Below are positions 11,372-20,648 of a stretch of DNA of 64,000 nt, one piece after another. The DNA is from SIAJ01 sp963773845. Lineage in GTDB: Bacteria; Planctomycetota; Planctomycetia; Gemmatales; Gemmataceae. The notes beneath the pieces were generated by a model that saw only the letters and a program-made list of their open reading frames with translations, was not told the DNA's origin and searched no databases. Every line of letters begins with the position of its first letter. Within the stretch, counting starts at the first letter, position 1. The translations under genes and the position numbers were made by a program. Location: positions 534,569-598,568 of the forward strand of contig CAVZCU010000017.1 of NCBI GenBank assembly GCA_963773845.1, given 5' to 3'.

Positions 11372-11749
11372 CTAAACGGTTTTCTTCTGCTCGCCGATCA
11401 GCACGCTGAGCAGGAACGCCGGCGTGGTGCCGGAAACTGTCCGATAGTGCCGCAGGTAGCGCTTGGTGCGCTCGAACACAATCGTCTGCACGTTGTCCGA
11501 CGCGGTGACCGCGGTGAAGGTCGCATCGGCGACATCGGTCCAGGTCGAGTCGTCGTCCGACTCCTGGATCTTGCCGGTGAGCGAAGGCGTTGTTCCCGTA
11601 ACGGCGCCGATCACTTGCATCGCGAAGCACGGCCCGTCGGCATTGATCATGTCGACAGTCGAGCCGTTGTTCGTGTCATTGACCGAGGCGGGATACACGC
11701 TGGCCCCAAGCTGGGCCTGATTCTGGACATCATTGAGAGCGGTGGACAT
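11372..11749 (-). CDS. Small phage capsid-associated protein
   Basis: 125 aa starting MSTALNDVQNQAQLGASV. A beta-rich sequence with repeated Thr/Ser/Val (VIGAVTGTTPSLTGKIQES, TFTAVTASDNVQTIVFER) ends LLSVLIGEQKK. Such proteins often sit directly after the major capsid gene in HK97-like modules and serve as decoration or stabilising proteins. I infer that from position only and recognise no specific family. The frame is intact, and it is flanked on both sides by the CAAGTT-type repeats. Confidence 0.6.
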   Translation of the reverse strand: MSTALNDVQNQAQLGASVYPASVNDTNNGSTVDMINADGPCFAMQVIGAVTGTTPSLTGKIQESDDDSTWTDVADATFTAVTASDNVQTIVFERTKRYLRHYRTVSGTTPAFLLSVLIGEQKKTV

Positions 11750-11784
11750 TGCAAATCTCCTGATGAAGGTTGGGTGGTTCAGAG

Positions 11785-11845
11785 TCTTCAAGTTTCAAGT
11801 TCCAAGTTGAAGACGTGCAACTTGGACACTTGGAACTTGGAACTA
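11785..11845. repeat. Short-period CAAGTT/AACTTGG repeats
   Basis: Second patch of the repeat seen at 11290-11371: CAAGTTTCAAGTTCCAAGTTG followed by CAACTTGGACACTTGGAACTTGG. The two halves are partly complementary, so a hairpin can form. It lies between the major capsid gene and the small capsid-associated gene. Confidence 0.65.
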
Positions 11846-11850
11846 ACGAA

Positions 11851-13238
11851 TCAGCCGACGACGAGTTGATCACAAAGAACGAACGACGCCGCGTTCCGCG
11901 GGCCGGCGTCGATGTGCTGGATGCCGCGGAGGTAGGTCTGATCGTTTTGCAGGGCGGTGTCGCCGAGACCGCTTGCCAGGAACTCCATGACGCCGAGCCG
12001 GGCGACAATCCAGTCCGGAAAATAGCCGAGCAGGATGTACGTCAGGTCGGTGCCCGCACCCTTGGTTCGCGTGTTGGAAATCTGCGACGAGCGCACCACC
12101 TTCGTTCCATACAACTCGGTCGGGCGGAGCATCCGATGCGTTGCGCGAAGGATGGAAAAGGAACGGCCCAGCACTGTCGGAAGTGTTAACCGCGTCCGAC
12201 CGGCGATTCATCAGGGCCGCATACATCGTCTTGCGCATCAGCCAGGCGGTTGGCGTCGCGACGGCGTCGGGCAGCTTGCTTTCCATGAGGGCGACGTCCT
12301 GCGCTTCGAACGTGTTGCCGTTCGCGCCGACCGTTGAAGCCGTGTGCGACGAGATGCCTGAATAAGTGAGCAATCCTTTGATCTGCGTGCCGCCAGTGCC
12401 TTCGAGCATCGCCAGGTCCGCCTTGAGCGCCGCCACGCGGGCCATGTCGTAGCGGATCAATCCTTCGGCGGACGGCGAGGAGAAGCGCACCAGCTCGTTG
12501 TTCACTTTGACGAAGACGCCGAGCTTCTTCGCCTGCAAATCGAGGTTGCCGGTGCTCGGCTCGCTCTCCGTGATGCTCGATCCCTCGCCGACCCAGTAGG
12601 CCGTCGAGCCGCCGGTGAGCTTTGGGAATTGCAACCGGCCGTTCGGTGGCAGCGCCACTTCCTGGGCCCCGGCGGCAGCGAATGCCTCGAGATTGCGCTG
12701 CAGGTCGATCAACTCGCCGAGCATCGGCAACGGCACGAGCGACCCGCCGGCCAAATCGCTCAGCGTGCCCAGCGGCTTTGGTGCGGATGCCGAGCTTGCG
12801 GTTGATCCAATTCGCCTCGTCGAGGTCGAAGCGATCGGCATGGGCGGTCATCTTTTGGCGAATCTCGTCGCGAAGGCGGGCGCCCTTCGAATCGAATGCC
12901 GGCAGATGATTGGTCGCGATCGGCACGAGGAACGATCTGCGCCCCACAAACGCGGCACGAAGCCGTAAGTGCGATACAGTTCGTGAAGCTGATTGTGAAC
13001 GTGGACTTCTTCCTTGGCCTGGTCGGCGCCGACGTATCCGAGCGCGAACGCGGCCGCTTTGAGAACGCTGTAGCCCTCGGAATCGCGGCCGATCGGCCCG
13101 CTGGTGACCCAAGGCACGCGCCGCTCGACGCGCGGCGATGTCTTGCGCCGCCTTCTCGACGGCGGTCGTGGCTTGTTGCTCGATGAACGAGACGATCTCG
13201 TCGCGAGTCTGGAATCGATCTTGAACGGATTCGGACAT
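11851..13238 (-). CDS. HK97-family phage major capsid protein (frameshifted)
   Basis: About 460 aa shell protein. The N-terminus MSESVQDRFQTRDEIVSFIEQQ begins at ATG 13238. The core shows capsid features: LVPLPMLGELIDLQRNLEAF, FPKLTGGSTAYWVGEGSSITES (the conserved N-arm/P-domain region), a segment beginning KKLGVFVKVNNELVRFSS, and LMRKTMYAALMNR. The C-terminal part, with TDLTYILLGYFPDWIVARLG, lies in another frame. The frame changes near 13120, 12850, 12790 and 12170, and homology resumes each time. It follows the prohead protease, the normal order. The long N-terminus may contain a scaffold region removed by that protease. Confidence 0.8.
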
Positions 13239-13274
13239 GAGAGAACTCCTGGAAAAGAGGTGAGGTTGTGTTCT

Positions 13275-13352
13275 GGTGAGCCGACCGCCGTAAGGCGGCG
13301 GGTGATGTGGACGCGCCGACAACACCCGGCGGCTTACGCCGCTCGGCTCGCC
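13275..13352. repeat. Dispersed palindromic element ending GGCTCGCC
   Basis: Imperfect inverted repeat: GGTGAGCCGACCGCCGTAAG on the left and CTTACGCCGCTCGGCTCGCC on the right, with GGGTG and CACCC halves inside. A relative is at 25480-25545. It overlaps the 3' end of the prohead protease gene and supplies its last codons and stop. Confidence 0.7.
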
Positions 13353-13917
13353 ACGATCATGCAAAGAGTGCCGCCAACACATCGCGCACCGAGCCAGCGC
13401 CGAAGGTCAACGTCCTTGATCATGCCCTTGCGGACAGCCAGCGTGAGCGCTTGCGGATTCTCCGGCACCGGGACCGCCGAGTATTCGAGCAGGTCCCACT
13501 CGGGATAACAGGTTCCGCCTTGCGGCTGCTCGCGAGTCGGCGGCGTTGGATACGCACGAGCCGGCACGAAGCCGACCGACCAGCCGCGAAGCACGCCCTC
13601 CGCGTAAAGCTTGAACACATCCTGCGCGAATGGCGATGAGGCGCTGAACTTCGTTTCGGCGATGATGCGATCGGCTTCGATCGTCAATCGCTCGCACGTG
13701 CCGATCGGCGGCAGCGACCGCTGATGCGCCCAGAGCACGACGGGGTTGCGCAGAAACTCGTCGGCATTGCGCAGGCCCGGCCGGCAGAATCATGTCGCCA
13801 GCCCGATCGGGCGGCCGAAGTGGAAATCACGGCGCGAACGATCATGTTCGAAGGATCGACGCGAAGCGTCTGGCCGGGCGTGGCGAAGGTCTTGGGATCG
13901 GCACGAATCGTAGTCAT
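13334..13917 (-). CDS. HK97-family prohead protease (frameshifted)
   Basis: About 194 aa serine protease that cleaves capsid precursors during head maturation. Typical family segments are visible: RDP-like start region (ADPKTFATPGQTLRVD), VLWAHQRSLPPIGT, FSASSPFAQDVFKLYAEG, GWSVGFVP and EWDLLEYSAVPVPENPQAL. The frame breaks near 13790. The last residues (ASRAA and stop) are encoded by the dispersed palindrome at 13275-13352, so the native C-terminus was probably replaced when that element inserted. It lies between portal and major capsid genes as expected. Confidence 0.8.
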
Positions 13918-13930
13918 GGTGAAACTCCAA

Positions 13931-14333
13931 GTAGGTCCGCCGAGCCGAGGCGGACCGGGCTGGCTGCCCCTAACCGTAAGCAGCCTTTTGAGGGCGGAAG
14001 GTTGGTCCGCCTCGGCTCGGCGGACCTACTCAGTAGGTCCCGCGAGCCGAGCGGGACCACGCGGCTCCCACAAAACTGCTGCAAGTCGTCCGATAGTGCA
14101 GCCCGGTCCGCCTCGGCTCGGCGGACCTACTCAGTAGGTCCCGCGAGCCGAGCGGGACCACGCGGCTCCCACAAAACTGCTACAAGTCGTCCGACAGTGC
14201 AGCCCAGTCCGCCTCGGCTCGGCGGACCTACTCAGTAGGTCCCGCGAGCCGAGCGGGACCACGCGGCTCCCACAAAACTGCTACAAGTCGTCCGACAGTG
14301 CAGCCCAGTCCGCCTCGGCTCGGCGGACCTACG
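13931..14333. repeat. 101-bp tandem repeat array of palindromic elements
   Basis: Three tandem copies of a 101-bp unit begin at 14031, 14132 and 14233, each starting CAGTAGGTCC and ending GGCGGACCTACT. A diverged first unit occupies 13931-14030. Each unit carries complementary ends (AGGTCCGC/GCGGACCT), so each can fold as a hairpin. The array lies between the portal and protease genes, and its edge supplies the portal stop codon. A single related unit lies at 57724-57824. Confidence 0.85.
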
Positions 14334-15537
14334 AGATTGTTCCGGGCAGCATCGGTTGATCGAATCGTGCGTCGGCGTACGGTCGCAATCCTCGCGAACG
14401 GCGGATCTCGTTGTAAGTTCGCAGGCCCGTCTTCGCGTCCAGTTCGTCGTCGGCCCGACGTTGGTCCTGGTTGCGTGGCGAACATTCGGGAAATGCGATC
14501 GTCACATCGGGGCCGAAGCGCCGGCCGAGGTCGCGCGTCAACGCCTGGGCGATCAAATCGAGTTTTGGCTGCACGGTCCCTTCGCAGAACATCACGCCGA
14601 GCGCCGTACCAGATGTCGGCGCCGAGGCCCATGTTCTCGACGATGCCGGCGATTGGCGTCGGCACGCGGAATAAGGCGAAGATTTCATCGCGGCTCAGCT
14701 TCGAGGAATTCAGATAGTCCATCTCGGCCGGCGTCAGCGTCCATGGCGACGCTTTCAAGCCTTGTTCCAAAACGAGCGGCCGCGTCCAGTTCTCCCGGCC
14801 GCCGAAGCGGGACTGAATCTTCTCTTCGAGCCGGCGAATGGTCGGATCGGTCAGCGTCTGCTCGGTGTGCAACACCATGCCCGGCCGTTGCCCACTTAGA
14901 AAGGTCTGGTAGCGGCTCTTCTGCAATTCGGTGTTGGCGTCGATCGTCAGCGCGTTCGCCTGCAATGGCGACAGGCCATAGTGAACGTCGAGCGGGTTCG
15001 GATACTTGAGATGAATCACTTCGTCGGCGGCAAACACTTCGGTCGGCATGCCGGGGACAGCCGACCTCGTAGCCCTTCACGAACTGAACCGGGTCGGGGA
15101 TGATGCGCACCCACGGCGTCGGCACGATCCAGAGTTCGCCGGGCATGACCGTTGGCTCGCGGGGCCGCATACCAGTAGCAATTGCCGGTCAATTCCAGGT
15201 AAAGAATCGTCAGATACCAGAGTTCCCACGGCGTCATCCACGGATTGGGGTAATCGAGCAAGCGGGCGAGTGGATGCGTGTGCGGCAGGGGCGTCTGCTC
15301 ATGATCGGCCTGGCCGGTGTTGACGAACAGGAACGGCCGCTGCCGGGCGACCTCCTGGGCGATCGCGTTCACCGCGGCATAGACCCACGACTGATAATTG
15401 CGAAGCTGCTCGACGGAATCGTCCCGCCACCAACCCGGCGACCGTGACACCATGCCGCCGACGCTGGAGTAAGGCCTCCTGGCCGCTTGCGGCGTAGCCG
15501 TAGCCGCCTTGAACCAACTTCGCATGCGATTGAACAT
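14329..15537 (-). CDS. HK97-family phage portal protein (frameshifted)
   Basis: About 400 aa portal subunit, forming the dodecameric ring through which DNA enters the head. Diagnostic segments: NYQSWVYAAVNAIAQEVARQ, TPWELWYLTILYLELTGNCYWY, GELWIVPTPWVRIIPDP, EVIHLKYPNPLDVHYGLSPL, SGQRPGMVLHTEQTLTDP, KLSRDEIFALFRVPTPIAGI and, in another frame, LDLIAQALTRDLGRRFGPDV and LDAKTGLRTYNEIRRSRGL. The frame breaks near 15165, 15055 and 14610. The stop (TAG) falls inside the last copy of the 101-bp tandem array. No large terminase gene precedes it. Confidence 0.8.
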
Positions 15538-15579
15538 GGGGCACCCTTCGTCATTGGTGGGTCATTCGTCGGTCATTCG

Positions 15580-15792
15580 TCATTCACTGTGCGGCCTCGG
15601 CTCCCTTGCTTCGACAGTCACCTTCCGGTATCCGAGCGCGGTGAGAACGGCGAGCACTTCGTGCCAGGTGGGGAACGGCCGGCCCTTGAGGCGCATGTAG
15701 CGCTCCATGGCGAGGGCGAACTCGATCTGGTCTGGGGTAAGGGCGGCGCCAGGAAGATTTTCCTGGTACACGGCCTCGATGTAATTGGGCAT
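15580..15792 (-). CDS. Small hypothetical protein upstream of portal
   Basis: 70 aa, MPNYIEAVYQENLPG, then helical ALTPDQIEFALAMERYMR and a second helical region WHEVLAVLTALGYRKV. It reads like a small helix-turn-helix or adaptor, but I recognise no family. It is the first gene of the phage head block, 43 bp before the portal start. ATG 15792 is preferred over an upstream start because the upstream residues are low-complexity. It might be a small terminase-like or regulatory protein; this is weak inference. Confidence 0.5.
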   Translation of the reverse strand: MPNYIEAVYQENLPGAALTPDQIEFALAMERYMRLKGRPFPTWHEVLAVLTALGYRKVTVEAREPRPHSE

Positions 15793-15940
15793 GGGAGCGA
15801 CATGGGAAACGGGGGTTAGACGTGACCGGGCGGAGGGATGAAATTCTGCACGGACCGACCCCCCGCCCGGCGGCGGGGAAGGATTCACCAAGAGCGACAC
15901 GAACGAATCATCACTTGCTCACGTGTCGATCAGTTGATCG
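15793..15940. other. Intergenic spacer before the 10-bp array
   Basis: I see no gene here. The stretch separates the last phage-block gene from the 10-bp tandem array; together with 16091-16349 the non-coding interval is about 560 bp. Confidence 0.5.
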
Positions 15941-16090
15941 ATTGTGAACGATTGTGAACGATTGTGAACGATTGTGAACGATTGTGAACGATTGTGAACG
16001 ATTGTGAACGATTGTGAACGATTGTGAACGATTGTGAACGATTGTGAACGATTGTGAACGATTGTGAACGATTGTGAACGATTGTGAACG
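15941..16090. repeat. 15-copy tandem array of a 10-bp unit
   Basis: Fifteen perfect, uninterrupted copies of ATTGTGAACG, followed by a partial ATTGT. The unit equals about one helical turn, so a protein bound to each copy would sit on one face of the DNA. The open frames across it (a 10-residue repeat) arise from the period and are not taken as genes. It lies between the phage head block and the WD40 gene. It could be iterons, an operator cluster or a hypermutable tandem repeat; none can be chosen from sequence alone. Confidence 0.95.
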
Positions 16091-16349
16091 ATTGTACACT
16101 CAACCCATAATTCGGCGCGCACCGGTGTAAAGGGGGAAATGGGTTTTTTTCAAGAATTCTCTCGGCACTTCGGCGGGCCCAATGTTATTGCGACAATCCG
16201 GGGATGCCCGGAATCGACGCGATGATCGACTTACCAACGATCATCAAGTTCCCGCCAGCGAACCGCCGAGCAGAGTAGCCACGGCCAGTATTACATTTCC
16301 AACCGGCTCGACGCAGCATAGTTTGACTGGGACCATGGGGAGAATGCCA

Positions 16350-18559
16350 ATGACGAGTCGAACGGCAGCGATGTTCGTGATCGGCCTGCTCATGACGAAT
16401 ACGGCATTCGCAGAGTCGCCAACAATTAATCGCAAAATCGGCAAGGAGCCGATCTACCAAACCAAAACACCTCAGTACGGCCTGTTGGCGTTTGGCCCCG
16501 AGGGCAAAGATCGTGTGTGGATGGTGCGCGATGGTGAAACCTTGTACGTCGATCGCAATGGCAATGGCGACCTGACCGAACCCGGCGAGAAGATTGCGGC
16601 CGACAAGCGGCCGGGGCAGGATCCGGAGGACGGGTGCTCTTTCGACGTTGGCGACCTCGTCGTCGGCGGACGCACGCACAAGGGATTGCGAGTCATATTC
16701 ACCGCACTAAAGTTGTATGCCGGCGGTGAGTTGGGCAAGCGGGCCGACGTGAAGGCGATCCTCGCGAAGGAACCAACGGCGTTTGCCGTTTCACTTGCCG
16801 TCGACGTCGATGTGCCGGGGATGAAGGGTGGCGGGATTGGCCACCGGCCGAATTTCCAGGCTGGCCCGGTGGACATCAACGGCGTTTTCCAGTTCGCCGA
16901 CAAGCCGGCCGATGCACCCGTCGTTCGCCTCGGCGGCCCGCTGGAAGTCACGTTCTATGCGGAGCGGCCGACTCTTCGTGTCGGTCGGACGGCAGAGTTC
17001 GTGCTGGTCGTGGGCACGTCGGGGATTGGTCCCGGCACATTCGCGATGCTGGGCTACGAAGACGCCATTCCCAACGACGTGAAGCCAGTCGCTGAATTCT
17101 GGCTGGTGGGCGCCAAAGTCGATAGCCCGGTGGTTCGGGAGAAGTACGAGATCAAAGGCCGGTGTTGACACGTCAATTTCGACGGCCCGGTCCGGGCCGA
17201 TCACCTGACGGCTGGCACAGTCACGGTTGCCCTTTCATTCGACGCCTGGCACGGCGCGGCCGTGGCCCAGACCACGCACTCGCTCAAGGTCCTCCCCGCG
17301 AAGGCCGGCCCGAAGCCGGAGCCGGTGGCAGCGAATCTCATCGCCACTCTTGTCCATCCGGAACGCACGGCGAGTGTCTGGGAAGTCGCGTTTTCGCCGG
17401 ACGGGACTCGGCTGTTCGGCGCCGGCTATCCATCGGGCATCGTGCAAATCTGGGATGTGGCCAGCCATAAGGACATCCGGCAAATCAACACCCCGCCGGG
17501 ACTTCGCGGCACAGCCAACTATGCGGTGCTGACGCCGGACTGGAAGACACTCTACGTTCCGGTCGATAAGCGCAAGGTCACGCCGTTCGAGCGCGGGGGA
17601 AGACGTTTTACCGGATCAATGATTCGGGAAGCATCCGCATTTGGGACGTTGAAAGTGGCAAAGAGAAAGAGCCGCTCTTGCCGACTCCGGGGTCCGCGCC
17701 AGTAGACGCCAACCTCGATCCCACCGGGCGATTCCTGATGTGCGTGGAAAGTCCGAGTTACGACTCCAACGAGACTCCTCCGAAACATGTGACGGTGCTT
17801 TGGGACCTGGCAACCGGCAAGAAGCGGAAGCTCTGCGAAGGCTTCGCCATTCCGATATTCGCCCCGGATGGCAAGACGGTCGTGATCTCATCAAGCGACT
17901 TCACGGCCAAGACGTCATCAGTCAAATTGATCGAGTTGGCCACCGGCAAAGAGTTGGCGAAAGTGAATTGCCCGGAGAAGGAGCGCTACTTCTATGTTGG
18001 CGCGGTCTCGCCGGATGGAGCTGTCGTAGTCGTCTCGGTACGCGGGTGGAAGAAGGGATTACCATTCGAGAAATGGTTTCTCGACGCGAAGACTTTGGAA
18101 CAGCACGGCAAGCTGACTGGCAAAGTGACGCCCGAACTCTATGGCACAGCCGTCGGGCGATTCAGCCCGGATGGAAAGCGATACTTCGTATTCGATGCGG
18201 ATGGCAATGTGTTGATCTGGAATGTAGCCAACAGAAAGCTGGAGCGGACGCTTCCAACTGGAATGGCCGTAGCGACACAGGAAATGATCATCAGCCCGGA
18301 CGGCAAGACAATGGCGGTCGCGTGGCTGCCAAAGGTTGATGACGAACTCAAGTCAGTACGCGATCCGGACCCACAGGATCTGCCCCAGCCGCGCATCGCG
18401 CTGATCGACCTCGCTGGCAAAGCAAAGCCCCGGGTGCTGATCGCTCCGCATGGCAGCGTCGGAGCTTTGGCAATTTCGCCGGATGGCAAGACTCTGGCGT
18501 TCGGCTCGGCCGGCGCCGTTCATTTGTTCGATCTGACGAAGAGCCCGAGTCCGCAATAA
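16350..18559 (+). CDS. Secreted WD40-repeat protein with in-frame TGA
   Basis: Signal peptide (TAAMFVIGLLMTNTAFA), then a domain with LYVDRNGNGDLTEPGEK (EF-hand-like Asp/Asn loop) and several beta-rich segments, then WD40-type repeats (EVAFSPDGTRLFG, IISPDGKTMAV, LAISPDGKTLAFG) to the end. ATG 16350 has GGGGAG 8 nt upstream. The frame stays open from 16350 to about 17600 except for one TGA at 17166-17168, directly after a Cys (GRC-stop-HVNFDG); this could be a nonsense change, a base error or a selenocysteine codon. The later frame shift near 17598 is beside a GGGGG run, typical of an indel error. Function unknown; probably periplasmic protein-protein interaction. Confidence 0.65.
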
Positions 18560-18565
18560 ACACGG

Positions 18566-18692
18566 CCCGGCTGGCGTGCTGTCAAACCACCCCATATCGG
18601 CTGACGCTCGCGTCGAGCACTTCGCGGACTTTGCGGGCCAGGGTTGTGGGCGTGAAGGGCTTGTGCAGGAAGGCGATTCCTCCGGCGCACAG
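18566..18692 (-). pseudogene. Relic of a hybrid histidine kinase 3' end
   Basis: Encodes GIAFLHKPFTPTTLARKV and the remaining residues to the stop, the same as the last 32 residues of the hybrid kinase at 21558-23476, in the same orientation. The two DNA copies differ at several positions, so this is not a recent exact duplication. Nothing upstream continues the gene. It is either the displaced end of the gene or the remains of a paralogue. Confidence 0.75.
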
Positions 18693-18870
18693 GGAGGGAT
18701 CGGTCACGGCATGGCGATTCTAGCCGATCTCAAAACCGCCGAAAGTAGCCATAAAGCGCCAGGGATTGGAATAAAATGGAAGCGATCGGAATAATGCGCA
18801 GGCGACCCGATAAAGCGCCGGCGCCGGTTGAGTTATTCACCAGTTCGGCGACAAAAAGGGGCAGTGGGTC

Positions 18871-19371
18871 ATGAGCCCGGCATTTTTCGTCGGTGTTGCT
18901 GCCAGCCTCGCCCTCTGGCTACCGGCCCCCCCGGCCGTGTTCGACGCCTTCACCAAGGGGGGAGATGTGTGGCACACCCTGGGGAAGACCCCAGGCGGGC
19001 GGCTGCGCTCGGTCACCGTTGGGACGGCCGGGGACCAAGCGGCGTTCGTAGTCCTAGCCGTCGGCCCGCCCGGCGGGAAGGCGTTTACCGATCCGGTCAG
19101 CGGTGGGAGCACCTGGCGTACTCCCAATGCAGGCTCTTCGAAGACCGTCCGGACGGCCATTGACGCCCACCTCCGGCTGCCGGGCGGCGGGAAGCTGCCC
19201 TTGCCGGTCCGGGCGCAGGTAATTGAAGTGGCGGACGGGAAGGTGCGAGCGAGCGGGTTCCGTGCGACGAAGGCGGAGGCCGAGGCGTACCAGCGGATGG
19301 AATCGGCCGAATGCACGCTTGACGACTTCCAGAGGTTCGTCAAGGCCCGCCGGAAGAAAGCAGACCGGTAA
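18871..19371 (+). CDS. Secreted hypothetical protein
   Basis: 166 aa with a probable signal peptide (MSPAFFVGVAASLALWLPAPPA), followed by a soluble domain with TLGKTPGGRLRSVTVG and a C-terminal helix rich in Lys/Arg (FQRFVKARRKK). ATG 18871 follows an AAAGGGG tract. No family recognised. It is the first of four small genes in a GC-rich segment framed by the two kinase 3' ends. The clean frame and signal peptide support it being real. Confidence 0.55.
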   Translation: MSPAFFVGVAASLALWLPAPPAVFDAFTKGGDVWHTLGKTPGGRLRSVTVGTAGDQAAFVVLAVGPPGGKAFTDPVSGGSTWRTPNAGSSKTVRTAIDAHLRLPGGGKLPLPVRAQVIEVADGKVRASGFRATKAEAEAYQRMESAECTLDDFQRFVKARRKKADR

Positions 19372-19507
19372 CGTCTCAGCAGTGCTGAGACCGGGCCGTC
19401 GAACCCCAAGCTGCACCGGACCGCGGCGGCCACAGTATATGATTGCTCAAGCTTATCGACCGCCGTGGCGGGTGAGCATGTCATTCCACGACAAGAGGCG
19501 TGTCTCA

Positions 19508-20089
19508 ATGTGGCGGCGCATCCTGCGAATGCCGGGGGTTCTCGAACTCGCCCTGATTGGATTGGCGATCGGGGCTCTGGCGCTCGCGTCCTGGGCAACG
19601 ACGGTCGAGGATTGGCACGCGGGGCTCCCGTCCGGAGAAGTCCGCCTACAGATCCGGGGACCGGATGGACGGCCCGTCCCGCAGGCCACTCTGGCGGTCT
19701 TCGACGCCCGGACTGGGCGGCCGGCCACGGGGTACCCGTTCCGGGAGCCGACTCCGGCCACCGCCGATGGGCAGGGCCGGCTGGTGCTGACCCAGCCGCT
19801 CTCGGGGATACAGACGAACGGAACTCGGTGGCGGCTGTTCTGGGTCGTCCCAATGGGGGACTTGCATTCACCGCGGTTCGACTGTGAAGTGACGGCGGCC
19901 GGGTTCCGACCGGCCCGGATGGACGTGATGGCCCTGTTCCGGACCGAATTGCCAGCGGACGACCTGCCCCGGGTGAAGCGGGAACTGGGTGGCTGGGAGG
20001 TCGAGTTGCGCATCCGCCAGGTGACGGTTACACTGGAACCGGCCACCGACTCCGACGTTGCTCCTGACCGCAACGAACGCAGTCGGTGA
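19508..20089 (+). CDS. Single-pass membrane protein with carboxypeptidase-regulatory-like domain
   Basis: 193 aa. An N-terminal transmembrane helix (LELALIGLAIGALALASWA) anchors a periplasmic domain that resembles a CarboxypepD-regulatory/Ig-like fold: VRLQIRGPDGRPVPQATLAVFD, ADGQGRLVLTQPL and a later segment around FDCEVTAAGFRPARM. ATG 19508 is chosen over 19478 because AGAGG lies 9 nt upstream. It probably has a structural or binding role in the cell envelope; this is an inference from the fold. Confidence 0.55.
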   Translation: MWRRILRMPGVLELALIGLAIGALALASWATTVEDWHAGLPSGEVRLQIRGPDGRPVPQATLAVFDARTGRPATGYPFREPTPATADGQGRLVLTQPLSGIQTNGTRWRLFWVVPMGDLHSPRFDCEVTAAGFRPARMDVMALFRTELPADDLPRVKRELGGWEVELRIRQVTVTLEPATDSDVAPDRNERSR

Positions 20090-20185
20090 AAGCAGCTTAT
20101 TGCTGGTCGTTCGGCCGTTGCCAACACTCCATCACCCGCGAGCGTTGGCAGTGTTGAGCGCCCGCACTCCGGCCGGAGGCACCGA

Positions 20186-20648
20186 ATGCGTTACTTGATG
20201 ATCCTCTCCGTTCGCCTCTGCCTGCTCGCCACCGCCGACACGACCGCCGGCGACGAGAAGGCCCCCGAGCCCTCGAAGGACGGTTACGTCAAGGTCCGGG
20301 TCGAGATGGAGGTGCGGGGTGTCCTCAGCTACACCGACAAGGCGGTGACGGTGACCGCCCGGAACCGCGTCTACGCCCTGTACAACGACTCCCGTGAGTT
20401 GCCGGACGCGGCGTCGGCCACGGCGTACACCCTCGACTTCGCCCGCGCCAAGGACTTGCGCGCGCTGGCGCGGCGCTCGGCGGCAAGGAGGTGGTGGCGA
20501 CCGGGATGAGCGAACTGCGGATGGTTGTCCCGCCCGGCCGGTCCGGCGGCGGGACCGGGCCGGGCGCCCGGGACCGAGCCCGGCCCCGACCTGGAGTCTG
20601 CAGCGCACGGTCAAGGTGACCGCCCTGAAGTCGGTGGCGACCAAGTAG
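20186..20648 (+). CDS. Secreted hypothetical protein (frameshifted)
   Basis: A probable signal peptide (MRYLMILSVRLCLLATADT) precedes VKVRVEMEVRGVLSYTDKAVTV and DSRELPDAASATAYTLDF. After breaks near 20470 and 20560 the frame continues as GKEVVATGMSELRMVVPPG and ends TWSLQRTVKVTALKSVATK. The repeated valine-rich beta segments suggest a small beta-barrel or OB-like periplasmic protein. No family recognised. The GC content is visibly higher than in the neighbouring kinase gene. Confidence 0.5.

Noticed and set aside
13931..14333. CRISPR array at the 101-bp units
   Set aside because: Units are directly adjacent, whole-unit similar and lack unique spacers; no cas genes in the window.
15941..16090. 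CRISPR array
   Set aside because: The repeat is 10 bp without spacers, so it is a simple tandem repeat.
15911..16122. Minus-strand frames with a 10-residue repeat over the 10-bp array
   Set aside because: The frame follows automatically from a 10-bp period without stops; no start context or protein-like flanks.
18693..18870. Insertion-sequence end between kinase relic and first small gene
   Set aside because: Some AT-richer words recur (ATAAAGCGCC) but no inverted repeat pair or transposase is visible.
18837..19871. Minus-strand 344-aa frame opposite the small secreted genes
   Set aside because: Pro/Arg/Ala-rich composition typical of an antisense shadow; the plus-strand frames have signal peptides.
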